Assembly: GCF_000220395.1 (NCBI RefSeq)
Contig: NW_004086025.1
Span: forward strand, 1-42,406
Length of the DNA stretch: 42,406 nucleotides
Origin: Ichthyophthirius multifiliis
Taxonomy: Eukaryota; Ciliophora; Oligohymenophorea; Hymenostomatida
Direction of reading: 5' to 3'
The translations under genes were made by a program, and so were the position numbers. Shown piece by piece: positions 24,311-36,525 of this stretch (its first letter is position 1; each line of letters starts with the position of its first letter). The notes under the pieces are model-generated. The model ran no database searches. It was not told the DNA's origin and was given only the letters and a program-made list of their open reading frames with translations.

Positions 24311-25619
24311 TCATATTTTAACATAAATATAAGATAATAAAATTATAACAAATCCAAAAAGTAATAAAGATAAATTCTATTTTAAATCTTATTATGTTAG
24401 TTAAAAATTATTTTTCTTACTTTATTATAAATTTTAAGAAATATTTTATTACAAACAAATATTTTAATTTTGATAAAGTTTTTCTTTATATTCGATTTCT
24501 TTTAAATCTTCGATTTCGGTTTCAATAAATTTAATTGCCTCCTATTAAAATATAAATATATAAAAATATAAATATTTATATATTTATATATTTATATATT
24601 TATAAAATTATATATTTATTTATTTATATATTTATATATTTATATATATATATTAATATACTTATTCAGATGTAAATTATGCACTACCTAATTAATCCTG
24701 TGGATTAGCAATATAAACTTAGAATACATTACCATTTATAGTCTTCAAAGATTATTTTGAAGGAAGATATATTTTATTATTATTTAAATCACAAATTGTT
24801 TTATTTTCATATTTTTCTGCAAATAAAACATATATTCTACCTTCTAATTATTTTCTTATATCTTTTACCAAAATCTTATTTATATATTTTTTAAAATAAA
24901 ATTTATAAGCATATTTTTATTTTTTACATTTTATATTTCTTATATTGATGCATTTTTACTAATCTTTAATTCACATTTTAAGTTTCCATTTAAAAATAAA
25001 TTAAATTAATTTTTAATAAATAGTTAATTTTATGATTTAAATTCAAACAAAAAATCTATTTAAACCTTTTATTTAATTAAATATTTTTTTTTAATATAAA
25101 AAATACATTTTTATTACAAGAAAAATCTTTCAATTATTAATTTTTATCTTATATTTATTTATCATCGATCATAATATCATTTTAATTTTCTAAATCTTTT
25201 AAATATTTTTACAAAAGACTTTAGACTTGATCTTAAAAATATGTTTTTTTTGCCTCATTTTCATTAAAATAATTTATTAATTCAATTAATAATTAAGTTT
25301 TAACAAATACAAAATCATCTTCTATAATTAATTAATGATTTATTTTTTCAAATGACTTTCCCTTTTTTATATTAAGTAAACATATTTTTTTTACTTTTTA
25401 CTTTTTATTTAATAAAAAATTAAAATTAATCTTTAATTGAAAAGCAAATAAAAAAATTTCCTTAGATAATTTTCTTTTTTATAATGATAAATAATATTAT
25501 TAAGCTTTCATTAATAGACATTATTATTCTTATTAATTATTTTCTTTTTATTTAATTATAAATCCTATAATTGATTATCCATTACTAAAATTATGAAACT
25601 AGTATGTTTTATAAATAAA

Positions 25620-25689
<70 letters not shown>

Positions 25690-25940
25690 TTTACGTCTTC
25701 AATACAGTTTTCAACTTTAATTAATTCATTATTAAATAAATCCTAATCAAATTTTTAGAATGTTTTCGGGCAAACAAAATTTATAATATGGTTTTCATTA
25801 GTTAAAATCTATTTTATTTATATTTAATTTTATATTTTTTTTTTTTTTTAATTATCATTATTTACATATCCAAATAATAAACCAAAACTTTTTTATTATT
25901 TTTAGAATTCGTTTAACTAAGAAGAAATTTTAAGCAACAT
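24311..25940 (-). CDS. ODR4: ODR4-family membrane protein (420 aa)
   Basis: Six exons, complement(24311-24541, 24662-24874, 24928-25065, 25107-25598, 25695-25808, 25866-25940), are each a whole number of codons. The N-terminal domain (FGLLFGYILTNENHIINFVC, then FHNFSNGQSIIGFIIK) follows the ODR4 start, with its LLIGQ and GGLxVLGxF-like blocks. The middle matches further: NGNLKCELKISKNASIQEIQ, then ILVKDIRKQLEGRI, and IYLPSKQSLKTINGNVFQVY in the place of the family's LPxR block. A C-terminal membrane helix (LSLLLFGFVIILLSYIYV) precedes TGA, as in ODR4. In animals ODR4 aids receptor export from the ER and binds the UFM1 protease UFSP2; a ciliate role is unknown. One 33-nt in-frame stretch inside exon 3 may be a further intron. 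The 96-nt intron 25599-25694 is mostly (TA)n. Confidence 0.7.
25624..25684. repeat. (TA)n tract in ODR4-like intron 2
   Basis: Roughly 60 nt of unbroken TA dinucleotides, the longest in the window, make up most of the 96-nt intron 25599-25694. Confidence 0.9.
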
Positions 25941-26477
25941 TATTTCTTTGTATATTTTTCTAAATTTTTTATTTATTAATATATCTTAAATTATTTTATT
26001 AATATTAAAAAAAATATAAATATCAAAGATATGAAGCAAAAATCAAAGATATTACATAAAAAATAATATATTTTAAAAAATTACAAAAATCTTAATTTAG
26101 TTAAATTTGATATAATATTAAAATAATTTTGATAATTTATTACTTTTATTCATTTTTTTATTGTTTTTAAATTCTAAATCATTTTTTTTTTATTATGTAA
26201 CTAATATAAATTCGGATAAATAATATTATTTAAAATAATATATTGATATTTCTATTCTTTGAAAAAAAAAAAAAGTAAAACCTTAATTTTTTATTAATTT
26301 AAATTTTTTACAAAAACATTTATATTTAAAATGTTTAATTATATTAAATTAACGAAAAAAACAATTTTTATTTTTTATTATTTTATTATTATCATTTGAA
26401 TTAATAAAAAAAATAAAAAATTATAATCTATAAAAAAAAAAAAAATATTTATATATATATTAACAAAAACCTAAAAA
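25941..26477. other. Divergent intergenic spacer, AT-only
   Basis: This 537-nt spacer lies between the divergent starts of the ODR4-like gene and the Gln/Asn-rich gene. It must hold two promoters. Nothing coding-like or structured is visible beyond A- and T-runs. Confidence 0.5.
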
Positions 26478-27775
26478 ATGAACAAATTAAACTAAAATAT
26501 GTCAAATAGTCCTTTTAATAAAAGTTAAATATTCAATAGATATAATTAGTTATTTCAACAAAATTAATAAATAAATAAATATTTTTTAAAAATTAATAGT
26601 AACGTTACATAAAAAATACTAGCAAATAGTAGAGATTCTGACGATAAATAACCAAATTAATCGATAATGTAATCTGCAAGAAATAATAATCAAAACCAAA
26701 ATACTATTTTAACATAAAAACAGCAAACTACAAACAGTTAAAATGTTTTAAAAAATATATATAATCTAAACCAAATATCAAAGAATAAATCAAATTCATT
26801 TTATTGCTTTGAGAAAATTTAAAATATGAAATAAATTTAAAAAGCTGAATAAGCTTAAAAATAAATAAACAAAAATTTATTAATAAAACATTAGAATAAA
26901 TAAGAAAATAATATTGAGAATTTTTACATTTAAAATAAAAAAAAAACAATTCAAACATAATTTCTTCTTATTATATAAATGCTTTAAATAATAACATTTT
27001 TTGAAAATAAAATAATATCCCATTAAATAATAATAAATAAAATACAATAAATTAATCACCAAATTAAAATTATTCTCCTTTAAAAAATCAAAATAGTTAT
27101 TAAGAAATGCTAAATTCTTCTTTTAAAATAAGCACTTAGCCTTCAAATCATACACCGAAAAAATACTCTTTATAATTAAATGCAAAAAATAATTAAAAGG
27201 AAAGCTAAAAAACTTCTTTTTAAAATTAAAATCACATTATTTAATAAAATACAAAAAATAATAATAATAATTATTTTAACCATAATAATAATACTATTAA
27301 TATAGAAGAAATTAAAAAAATTAAAAATGAAATAGAAATACTTAAAAGTAGGGAAATTAAATATCTAATAAAAATATCGCATTTAGAAAAAGAAAATACT
27401 ATTGTAAAAGAATTATTAGAAAAATCAAATAATAATAATAAAAATTTATAAAGTGATATAAATATAATAAATAATAATAATTAAAAACAGAAAAATTAAA
27501 ATAGATAAACAATTTTTAATAAATTTAATTATGTAAATGAAAATTAAAATGATAATAATAATATCTAAAATTTATTAAATTAAAATAAATAAAATTGTTA
27601 AAAAAATTGTATATAAGTATAAAATAAAAAATTGTTAGAATACTGTATTGAATATGAAAGATAAAATTAATAGAATAAATATGAAAAATAGTATATGATA
27701 GAATTTTTAAACAAATCAAATATATAAAACACAAATAGTATATTAAAAGTGTTAAATTTTAAAAATATTATATGA
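26478..27775 (+). CDS. Gln/Asn-rich protein with short coiled coil; model interrupted
   Basis: A plus-strand coding signal starts at ATG 26478 (MNKLNQNMSNSPFNKSQIF) and ends at TGA 27773-27775. The product is dominated by Gln, Asn, Ser and Lys, with a coiled coil at IEEIKKIKNEIEILKSRE and a Cys-bearing helical end (CIEYERQ...YMIEFLNKS). Two problems stand in the way of one model. The frame slips by one base at the A-run 26937-26946, like other slips in this window. In the resumed frame a TGA falls at 27002-27004, although coding-like sequence continues in that same frame on both sides (YYINALNNN before, PLNNNKQNTINQSPNQNYSP after). No splice pair explains it. It may be two genes, the second starting at ATG 27107, or one gene with an assembly error. 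Function unknown. Confidence 0.5.
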
Positions 27776-27982
27776 TATATGTTTATTTAATTAATTTTAA
27801 ATATATTTTTTTAATACTTTATATATATATATTCATAAAAAAACATTTAAAATTAATGTAAAAAAAAAAATTCAAATAAAAATAAAAAAATATATATATA
27901 GAATTAAATATAATTATGAATCAAATATAATATGAATATATATATATTTATTTTTACTAATATATATATAATATACATTTAA

Positions 27983-28026
<44 letters not shown>

Positions 28027-28187
28027 TTATATTTTTTATATTTATCTTTTCATATATTTATTTATACATATTTATATTTATTTATATTAATATTTTATTT
28101 TATTTTTCTAAAAAAATATTATTTTTATATAATAATAATTTTTACATAATTCTTATTTTTTTAAGTATATTATATTTATATTTCCTT
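27776..28187. other. Convergent intergenic spacer, AT-only
   Basis: This 412-nt spacer lies between two convergent genes. It contains a (TA)n tract near 27985-28019 and otherwise only A/T runs. No terminator-like structure stands out. Confidence 0.5.
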
Positions 28188-29159
28188 TCATAATATTTAT
28201 TTTTTATACTCATATTTTTATTTACTATTTTTTTTTATTCTTTAATTAAATTTCTTATATAATTTGTAAACATAATTTTCATTATAATTTTTTATTTATT
28301 TTTAATTTATTTTGATTTTTAATTTTAAATATTAAAAGTATTAAACATTAAACTATTTCTTTTTTACTAGAAAAAATTAAAAACTTTTTTTTCTTTCATA
28401 TTTAAAAACATTTATATACTTTATACTATAATTACTAAAATTATTTTAAAAAATGTTTATTTTATTTTAAATTAAATTAGATTATTAACTATTTTATTTT
28501 TATTTATTATTTTTTAACTAAATTTTATTATATTTAATTCAAAAAAAATTAATATTAAATTTCTTTGTTAATTTAATATACAAATATTTTTTATATACTA
28601 ATTTATTTTATTAATATTCTTATTTATTATTTAGATTTATTTTTATTTTTTCTAATATATTGATTTCTTGAATAAATTTAATAATATAATAAAAAAATTT
28701 CTTTTATACAAAATTTATCATAATCAAATAATTTTATATTTTATTTTTCTTTAGAGATTAATTAATTTTATTCCCTTCTAATTTATTTATTTTCTTTTTT
28801 AATTAATTATATTTCCTATAATTAATATTTTACTTTAATACTTAAAATTTAGATATTTTAGATATACTTAAATTTGTGTCTATTTAAAATTTTTAACTCA
28901 TATTTATTTGTATTATCTTTATATTTTATTCTTAATATACTGTACATACATATAGTATTCATATATTTTATTTTTAATATATTTATTTATTCATTAATAA
29001 TCACAAAAATACATGTTATTATAGTTTTAATTATTACGTTAATTATTCTTTTTCTTAATTTAACTTTAGTATGTTTCCATCTAAATTCTTGATTTCTTAT
29101 AGGATTTTCCTAAATTTAATATATTATTTTTCATAGTATCTAATTTAATTTCTATTCAT
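28188..29159 (-). CDS. Lys/Asn-rich coiled-coil-like hypothetical protein; model unsettled
   Basis: Minus-strand sequence from ATG 29159 reads YYEKQYIKFRKILQEIKNLD and LKLNQEKEQLT, which is clearly coding-like. A GT-AG intron from the codon after EQLT to about 28947 (phase 2) brings in KDNTNKYELKILNRHKFKY and, later, KENKQIRREQNQLISKEKQ and KLFDYDKFCIKE. The last part continues in shifted frames through YINVFKYERKKSF to TGA 28188-28190. At least one one-base slip is needed. Further coding-like fragments on the same strand (MINLEEVYMFN near 29360; NQLLRLIRYIENQI near 29520) suggest that the gene begins further upstream. I do not recognise it. Confidence 0.35.
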
Positions 29160-30012
29160 TAATCTTTTGTTTTTTAAAGAGAAAATAAAATAAAGTTTAT
29201 TTTAAAAAATATATATAATATTTAAGCTAAATCTAACTTGATTTTTTACAAGTTTTTTTTATTTAATTTTTGAATGATAATAATTTTTAATATTTATTTT
29301 AAATATTTTCTTAATTATAACAAAATAAATTAATATTAAACATATAAACTTCTTCGAGATTTATCATTTAATTTGTATATTTTTTTTAACAATTCTCATA
29401 TACATAATTCACAATTAATTATAAAATTTAAGTTTTTAATTTTTATATACTTATAAAAAAAAAAAACTAAACTTTTTTTTTCTAAAATTTAATTTTCTAT
29501 ATATCTAATTAATCTTAGAAGTTGATTTTATATTTATATCTAAAATAAAAATATTTAATATTATTTTATTTAATCTAAATAACTAAAATATAAAACAATG
29601 GCTATAATTATCAAACAAAGATAACTTATTAATTTTTAATATTTATCTTTTGAAGCTTAAAAAGAGATTTTTTTCTTTATTATTCTTTTAAAATCTTTAT
29701 ATTTTTAAAGATAATATTATTCTATTAAATAAAAAGATATATGTAAAATAATTTATTATTATGTAAAATTTTATTAAAAATAACTATAATGCATATTATT
29801 TTTAAATCTTCTAGCATTAAAAATATAATCCTGTATAAAAAATACACAATAAATAAATTTCATTTAACTATGTGAAAATTTTTTTTCATATTAAATAATT
29901 TATATAGAATTAAATAAAAAAAGTTAAATAAATTATTAAGTATTAAATAAAAAAAATGATATTAATATATAATTTTCTAACTTAAAACATAAATTAAAAT
30001 TTAAACCCAATA
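29160..30012. other. Unresolved stretch upstream of MPI with minus-strand coding traces
   Basis: Between the hypothetical minus gene and mannose-6-phosphate isomerase there are short minus-strand stretches with Glu, Cys and Arg codons (near 29300-29360 and 29480-29540) that may be its upstream exons. They do not join in phase. From about 29700 the sequence is plain A/T and probably holds the MPI promoter. Confidence 0.35.
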
Positions 30013-31435
30013 ATGGAACTCTAAGTAGGCTATTAAACATACGAATGGGGTAAAATCGGTTCTGAAAGTTTCGTATATAACCTTTTAAATAGTGAATAAA
30101 AATTGACAATATCAGAAAAAAAACCTTATGCAGAATTATGGATGGGAACTCACTAAAACTGTCCATCTTATATAAAAAATAAAAACTCAAAATAAAAAAG
30201 TTTAATAGAGGTAATAAAATCAAACCCAAAATATTATTTAGGGCAAAATAAAAATTACTAATTACCATTTTTATTTAAAGTATTAAGCGTAAACAAATCA
30301 TTAAGTATTTAAGCTCATCCTGATAAAAAATTAGCAGAAAAATTACATATAAAATATCCTGAAATATATAAGGATGATAATCATAAACCTGAAATGTGTA
30401 TTGCTTTGAGTGAATTTGAAACTTTTTGTAATTTTTGCAAACCAGAGGAAATTTTATAAAATATATAAGAAAATGAAGAATTAAGAAATTTAATTAACGA
30501 CGAAAATGCAATTAATAATTTTGAATAAGTCTAAAGTAAAGAAAATTTGGAAATTTTATTGAAAAAAGTTATATATGCAGATATTTAAAATTTAGAAGTT
30601 TAAATTTTAAAATTAATTCAAAGAATAAAAAATAAAAAAATAAAAATATAAGAGATTAATTAGTACTTAGAATAAATGAATAATTCCCCAATAATGATGT
30701 AGGAATTTTCATTTAATATTTCCTTAATTATCTAAAACTATAACCTGGATAAGCTTTATTAATGGGAGCTAATGAACCTCATGCATATTTATCAGGTGAT
30801 TGTATTGAATGTAAAATACTATATATATATATATAAATATAAATATATATATATATATTTATATATATATATATATTTAATTTTATATTTGCATAAGGTA
30901 TGTCTTGTTCAGATAATGTTGTTAGAGCAGGACTTACTCCTAAATATATTGATAAAGAAACTTTGTGTTCTGTAATCTATTTAATTAAAATAAAAAAATT
31001 ATATTTTTATTTTTATATATTAATAAAAATATTAATTAAAATTTTTATTCATTTTTATTTTATAAAAATGGTATTAAATATATATTCATTTTATTTAATT
31101 AGATGCTTACTTATTAAATGAAAAATCCTGATATTATTGAAAAATAAATTATTTTTTAAAATAATTAATAAAAAATAATATAATATTAACCTTTTAATTA
31201 TTTGGAATTCGCTTGTTGGAATGTATAAATTAGTCATAATAATATTTTTAAATAAATTATTTTTAAAAATGCTAGTATTTTTATTATATTAGAAGGTTAA
31301 TGCGATGTATTATGCGAATAGAAAAATATTATAAAATGTTAAAAAGGATCTGTATTTTTTGTTGCAGCAAATAAAAAATATTATTTTAATAATTGCATTA
31401 ATTTAAAAGCATTTATATGTTATAGTAATATATGA
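30013..31435 (+). CDS. MPI: Mannose-6-phosphate isomerase, type I (about 401 aa)
   Basis: Exons 30013-30810, 30898-30971 and 31103-31435 encode a zinc-dependent type I phosphomannose isomerase, which interconverts fructose-6-P and mannose-6-P for GDP-mannose supply. Seen directly: [32 protein letters not shown], the metal-site segment [65 protein letters not shown], and [13 protein letters not shown] near the end. Zinc ligands (Gln and His of IQAHPD, Glu of HKPEM, His of EPHAY) are all present. Start ATG 30013 gives the usual spacing to YxWGK; an in-frame ATG at 29956 is less likely. At 30684-30689 (TTCCCC) the frame moves by one base, best explained by one missing base. Human MPI is 423 aa. 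Confidence 0.93.
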
Positions 31436-31798
31436 TACATATATATTTAAATTTTAATTATTTTTTAAAAAATTATAATAAAATTAATATTTCAATATTC
31501 TAATATATTATAATACATTTTAAATAATATATATGATTTAAAAAATAAAGAATTTTAAAAAAATAAAATATTTTAAATATAATATATAAATAAATAATAA
31601 ATTTATATATATAAATATATATAAAAAATACTTTTATTTTATATATATGAATTAAATTTTTTATATTTATATATAATTAATTAATATTTAAATTATATTT
31701 AATAATAATTTTAATATAAATTTATATATATATGTATAATATTTATATATTTTAAATTTAAATAAAATTAATTTATATATATTAATTTCATTAAGTTA
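31436..31798. other. Convergent intergenic spacer, AT-only
   Basis: This 363-nt A/T-only spacer lies between the convergent stops of MPI and the Sel1-repeat gene. No feature is seen in it. Confidence 0.5.
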
Positions 31799-33257
31799 TC
31801 ACATATTTTACATTTTTAATTTTATTTTTCTTCTTCTAATTTTTCTAATTCTTCTAAAACATTTTCAATTAAATTATTTACATCCATTTTACCTGTTTTT
31901 TTAATATTCTCTAACCAAACTAGTCCAGCTTTTAAGTTTATTTTTATTTATCCATCTTCACTTCCTTCTAAATATAACTAAGCAGCATTATACTAATATA
32001 AAATTAATTAAAAAATATTTTTTTTTATTTTTTTTATTTTTATTAAAAATAAATAAACTTTATATATATGCCTTTATTTATTTTATAATTATTTAATGAT
32101 TATTTAATTAAAATTACAATAAAAAAATATAATAAAAATTTATGTTTAATTAATATATATTTACCATTGAATGTATAAATTCAGCTGAAGCTGCCTAAGT
32201 AAACCATGCTAGTGCTTTTAATGGATTATACTCTACTATTTTTTTTCTAAATACATACATCCTAAATTATGTTAAGCTTCAACTAATCCTAACTCTGCTG
32301 CTTTTTTCATATATAAAAAATGTAAATCCACATTTTTTTCACAACCGCCTTTTCCTTCTTTATGACTTTTTTTTAATTAAAAAAAATATTTTTTATATAT
32401 ATGTTTACAAAATAGATAATTTAAAAAAAGCTTTAGGATTGTCCCAACTTGCTGCAATTAAATAACATTCATAAGCATATTAGGTATCAATTCCATTTCT
32501 CAAATCTCCATTTTCGGCCATTTCTCCTAAATAATATAATGATTAAAATGAGCCTTTTTCTACTACTTGATTAAATAGAATTTCTGACTACAACATCATA
32601 TCTCGTTTATTTTTTTTTATTTTTTATCTGTAATATTTAATGCTACTTTGTATATTTCTTTTGCTGTTATATGCATTGCAGTTTTATGTTCACTTTCGGC
32701 TAATTCGATTATTTTTTCGTTCGCATTTCCAAATTCATTTTCATCTCCATTTTATATAGCCTCGAGTTTTTTTATATATAAAACATAATACTAAACTTCG
32801 AGTTTTTCTTCTTGTGTTTAGGCATTAATTTGAGCTTATTATAAAAATAAATTCATTATATTCGTATTTTTAGGATTTGCTTTTTTTTTTTTATAAGTTA
32901 TTGTAAAATAATTAAAATAATACTCATGCTTCCTATAAATTGTTCAACTGCAAATTCGCATAATTTTTTTGCTGGAACTATCTTTAAAAGATCTTTTACA
33001 GATTATAATTCATAGCAATTCTCTAGTGTTTATTTTATTTCGGTATATATTTGGGAAAAAGCATCTTTTAATTATTCATTTTCATTTTTTTAAATTAAAT
33101 TCTCGAGTTCTTTTGCAAGTTTATAATATCTTTTTTCTAATTATTTTTCTTTATTTTCTTATTCTTGTTTAAATGAAAATATGTTTTTTAATGAAAATTT
33201 GCTATATTCATTTTAACGTATTTGTTAAATAAATTATCTTCTTATTATATTTCTCAT
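31799..33257 (-). CDS. Sel1-repeat (TPR-like) protein, possibly mitochondrial (about 400 aa)
   Basis: Exons 33257-32924, 32879-32409, 32365-32165 and 31992-31799 are joined by introns of 44, 43 and 172 nt. The N-terminus MRNIIRRQFIQQIRQNEYSK is basic, hydroxylated and free of acidic residues for ten residues, as in a mitochondrial presequence. A helical region follows (KDLLKIVPAKKLCEFAVEQF). The C-terminal half carries Sel1-like repeats: SLYYLGEMAENGD, AYECYLIAASWDNPKAFFKL, FLYMKKAAELGLVEAQHNLG, ALAWFTQAASAEFIHSMYNA, then AQLYLEGSEDG and AGLVWLENIKK. Such proteins act as adaptors in complex assembly. The frame slips at three homopolymers (32610-32618, 32239-32246, 31813-31817); adding one base at each makes total length and phases agree exactly. 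The stop at 31799 depends on the last of these. Confidence 0.8.
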
Positions 33258-33418
33258 ATTTTTTATTTAGATATATAAATATATTTTAATAATAATGTAA
33301 TTTTGGAGTTTTTTAAGATTAACAAAATTAAATTTTATTTTTGAAAACCTTTTTTTAAATAAATATATTTTTTATAAAAATACAGTGTTAATTTTATAGA
33401 GAAGAATAAAAGAGTTAA

Positions 33419-35350
33419 ATGATTTTTTCTTAAATTAACAAAGAAGATGTTTAATTAAATAAAATAATGTATAAATAAGTATTAAATATAAAGAAAAATA
33501 ATTTTATATATATAATTTATTATTTCTTTTTATAAAAATATGTATTTTTAGTATAAAGAAGTATAATAGTTTATTGATTTTGAAAACAAATTAAAAGAAA
33601 TAAATTAAACTAAAAAAATATAAATGAAACTTATAAATAAAATAAAGAAAATATAGATAAGAAATAAGTTTTTTAAAGAAATAAATTATTTTCATTTAAA
33701 ATATTTTTTAATATAATACAAAAAAGATATTATAATTGAAAAATCAGCTTGAATTAGAAAAAAGAATAAAAACTTTAAAGGAATAATAAATACTAAATTA
33801 AGAAAAATAATAATAATAAATATTAAATTAAGAAAAATAATAATAAATATAAAATCAAGGGAAAGAATAAAATCAATAAAAAAAATCTTACAATTAATAA
33901 TAAAAAATATAAAATAAATTATCAAGAAAAAATTTATAAAATTAAAGATTAAAACCAACAATAATAATAAGAAAAAATAATTTTTTATCTGATAAAAATT
34001 AAAATTTATAAATAAAAGAAAAGCTATAAGACATAGTAATATTATTATTATTTTTTTAAATAATAATATTTGTTTTAAAAAGGCTTTTAATTAAATAAAG
34101 AAAAATTAATAAAAAGAAAGAGATAATAAAAAAATAAAATTAATTTAAAAATAATATATAATAGAATAAAATAGAGAAAATATTTTTTAAACAAAAATTA
34201 AGATAGAGAATAAAAATAATTGATAATTGAAGCACGAAACTTAAAAAAAAAACAATAATTTTAGAAATTAATTTAAAAAAAAGATAACTTAAAGAAAATT
34301 AATTAAAAAAACTTTAATAAATAAAGGTAAAAATTTTTTAAAATAAGATAATTTATTATTTTATTTTTTAAATAAAAAAGAATATATAAATACAAAATGA
34401 ATTTGAATATATAGAAAATTTAGAAGAAAAATAATATGAAACTTAAATAAGATTAAATAAATTCTAATAAAAAAAAATTAAAAAAAAAAAAATTAATAGA
34501 ATAAATATAAAAATCTCAAGATTAAAAAATATAATAAAAAAAATTAGAAGAAAATCTAAAATAAAAAGAAAGAATTTTTTCATTAATATAAAAAAAATAA
34601 AAATATGAAAATTAAAAAGAATAAAATTAATTAAAGAAATATTAAGAATTATAAGAAAGAAATCTATTCAAAATTCTAAAAAATAATGATGTTAAAGAAT
34701 AAATAGAAAGAAAAAAAGAATATATAATTATAAAATATAATTATTAGAATATGAAATATAAAAAAATTAGAAAAAGGAGATGAAATTAAGTATAAAAATT
34801 AAAAATATAATATAATTAAAAGTTATAAATAATAAAAAAGTTATTCAAAATATTTGTATTAGAAAAATTTATAAATATTTAAAAGATATATTTATTTATA
34901 AAAAATGCAAGATCTTCAAAATTATAAAAATTAAAAATTTAAGGTAGTAATAAAAAAATTATTTTAAAAAAAACTAATAAAAGAATATGTAATTTATATC
35001 TATGTCAGATTTAAAATAAAAACATCATGATAATTAATAGGATAAAGAAAAAATAAAATATTTTAGAATAAATCATTATAAAATATTAATCATGAAAAAA
35101 AATAAAAAAAAATAATAACTAATAGAATATAGGATAAAATATAAATTAAATATTTAAATAATTAAAAAATTCACATAAATAAAATTTATATAATTTAATT
35201 TATAAAGAAGAAGAAGAAGAAAATAAAAGATAATAAAACTTTATAAATATATAGAATATTTAATAAAAATAATAGATTGAAATAAACAATAGTTACGAAA
35301 GAATAAATTCTAAATAACGAATAATTTAATTATAAAAGTATAACAAAAAA

Positions 35351-35381
<31 letters not shown>

Positions 35382-35490
35382 TTATAAATATATATATTTA
35401 TATATTTATATATATATATATTTTTAGTTAATAAGACTAAGAAATTAAAGATTTTATTTAAAAGCATAATTTAAATGTTATTTGAATTGA
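33419..35490 (+). CDS. Gln/Lys-rich coiled-coil protein; model approximate
   Basis: The gene starts at ATG 33419 (MIFSQINKEDVQLNKIMYKQ), with an intron at about 33479-33550 leading to YKEVQQFIDFENKLKE. Further coding blocks follow: NETYKQNKENIDKKQ, NQLELEKRIKTLKEQQILNQ, ARNLKKKQQFQKLIQKKDNL, NEFEYIENLEEKQYETQ, KKLEENLKQKERIF and SMSDLKQKHHDNQQDKEK. A last exon after a TA-rich intron ends at TGA 35488-35490. A short tandem of QILNQEKQQQ lies near 33787-33850. The whole is low-complexity coiled coil. The frame slips at 33612-33618 and again further on, so exact exons and length cannot be fixed. I do not recognise a family. Confidence 0.5.
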
Positions 35491-35760
35491 TATTTTAAAT
35501 TTAATTACTATATAATATAAAATATATATTTTAAAAATATATAAATTTATTTCAATTTAATATATAAATTATAAAATATTATTATTATATATATAATATC
35601 CTATTTATATATTATTATTATTTAACATATATTTTTTTGATACATCAGTATTATTTTTTTTAATATATTTTAATTATATATTTACAATAGTATTTTACAT
35701 TTATATAATATTATTTATAGTAATAAAATACTAATAAAATTAAATTATTAATCTTTTTTA

Positions 35761-36370
35761 TCACCAATCTAAATTCATATGAGATCCATCACAATAAGGT
35801 CCTGCCTTTTAAAAATATAATAATTATATAAATAAATTATAATTATTTTTTATTTTATTTCTAATACTTCTGGATTATTTCTTTTACATCCACATAACAT
35901 AGATCTTTATATAATATACAAAATAATATTATAGTATTTTATTAATTAATATATTTCACATAATTTAATCTTTTGCAATAAATTTTATTGGTTAAAATTT
36001 TGTTCCATTACATTCGTAATCACAAAATGGCTTTTATTATATTTATCTATTAGTTATATACTTAATTTATATTATTTATTACTTGAGTATCTGATAAACC
36101 ACAAACACAATATAAATATTCTTAACCCTTTACTAATTTTCTCCTTTTATATAATTTATTTATATATATATGCTAATTAGTTTATATAAATTTAAATGTT
36201 TATTTTTTTACATTTGCTATATTAAATAAATATATATAAAAATACGAATATGGGAAAGGATTAGCTATATGTGATTTTTCCATTTTTTATTTATTTATAC
36301 CTAATTTTTTACAAATTGTATTTTCTTGATTATTATTTTCTTTTTTAATATCTTTATTTATATTATCCAT
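35761..36370 (-). CDS. CISD3: CDGSH iron-sulfur domain protein, CISD3-like (about 146 aa)
   Basis: Exons 36370-36083, 36030-35960, 35904-35868 and 35805-35761 join in phase (introns 52, 55, 62 nt). Two CDGSH-type units are visible in CISD3 order. The first is EYLYCVCGLSDTQPFCDYEC, then NGTKFQPIKFIAKDQI. The second is MLCGCKRNNPEAGPYCDGSH, ending MNLDW and TGA. Each CISD cluster is held by three Cys and one His. The second unit is complete. In the first, CDGSH reads CDYEC, so the His ligand is missing and a Cys stands near its place. CISD3 is a monomeric mitochondrial 2Fe-2S protein. The N-terminus here (MDNINKDIKKENNNQ) does not look like a presequence. A 29-nt GT-AG segment (36217-36245) and a 30-nt stretch in the first exon might also be spliced out. 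Confidence 0.85.
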
Positions 36371-36525
36371 TTATATATATAAAAAAGTAAACAAAAATTT
36401 TATTTGAAAAAAATGAAAAGAAAAATATTTAATTATAAAAAAAAAGTAAAAAAAAAAAAAAAAACATTTTAATTTTTTTTTTTTTTTCAATTAATAAAAA
36501 ATACTTATAAATATAAATAAATAAT

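Noticed and set aside
29936-30268. 110-codon minus-strand frame in the standard code
   Set aside because: It lies antisense to mannose-6-phosphate isomerase, whose motifs are unmistakable; the frame has no recognisable product.
33692-33961. 89-codon minus-strand Phe/Ile-rich frame resembling a membrane protein
   Set aside because: It is antisense to the Gln/Lys-rich coiled-coil gene, which has better codon use and a start.
36144-36173. Possible second GC-AG intron in the CISD3-like gene
   Set aside because: The segment is 30 nt and in frame, so reading through works equally well; nothing forces a splice.
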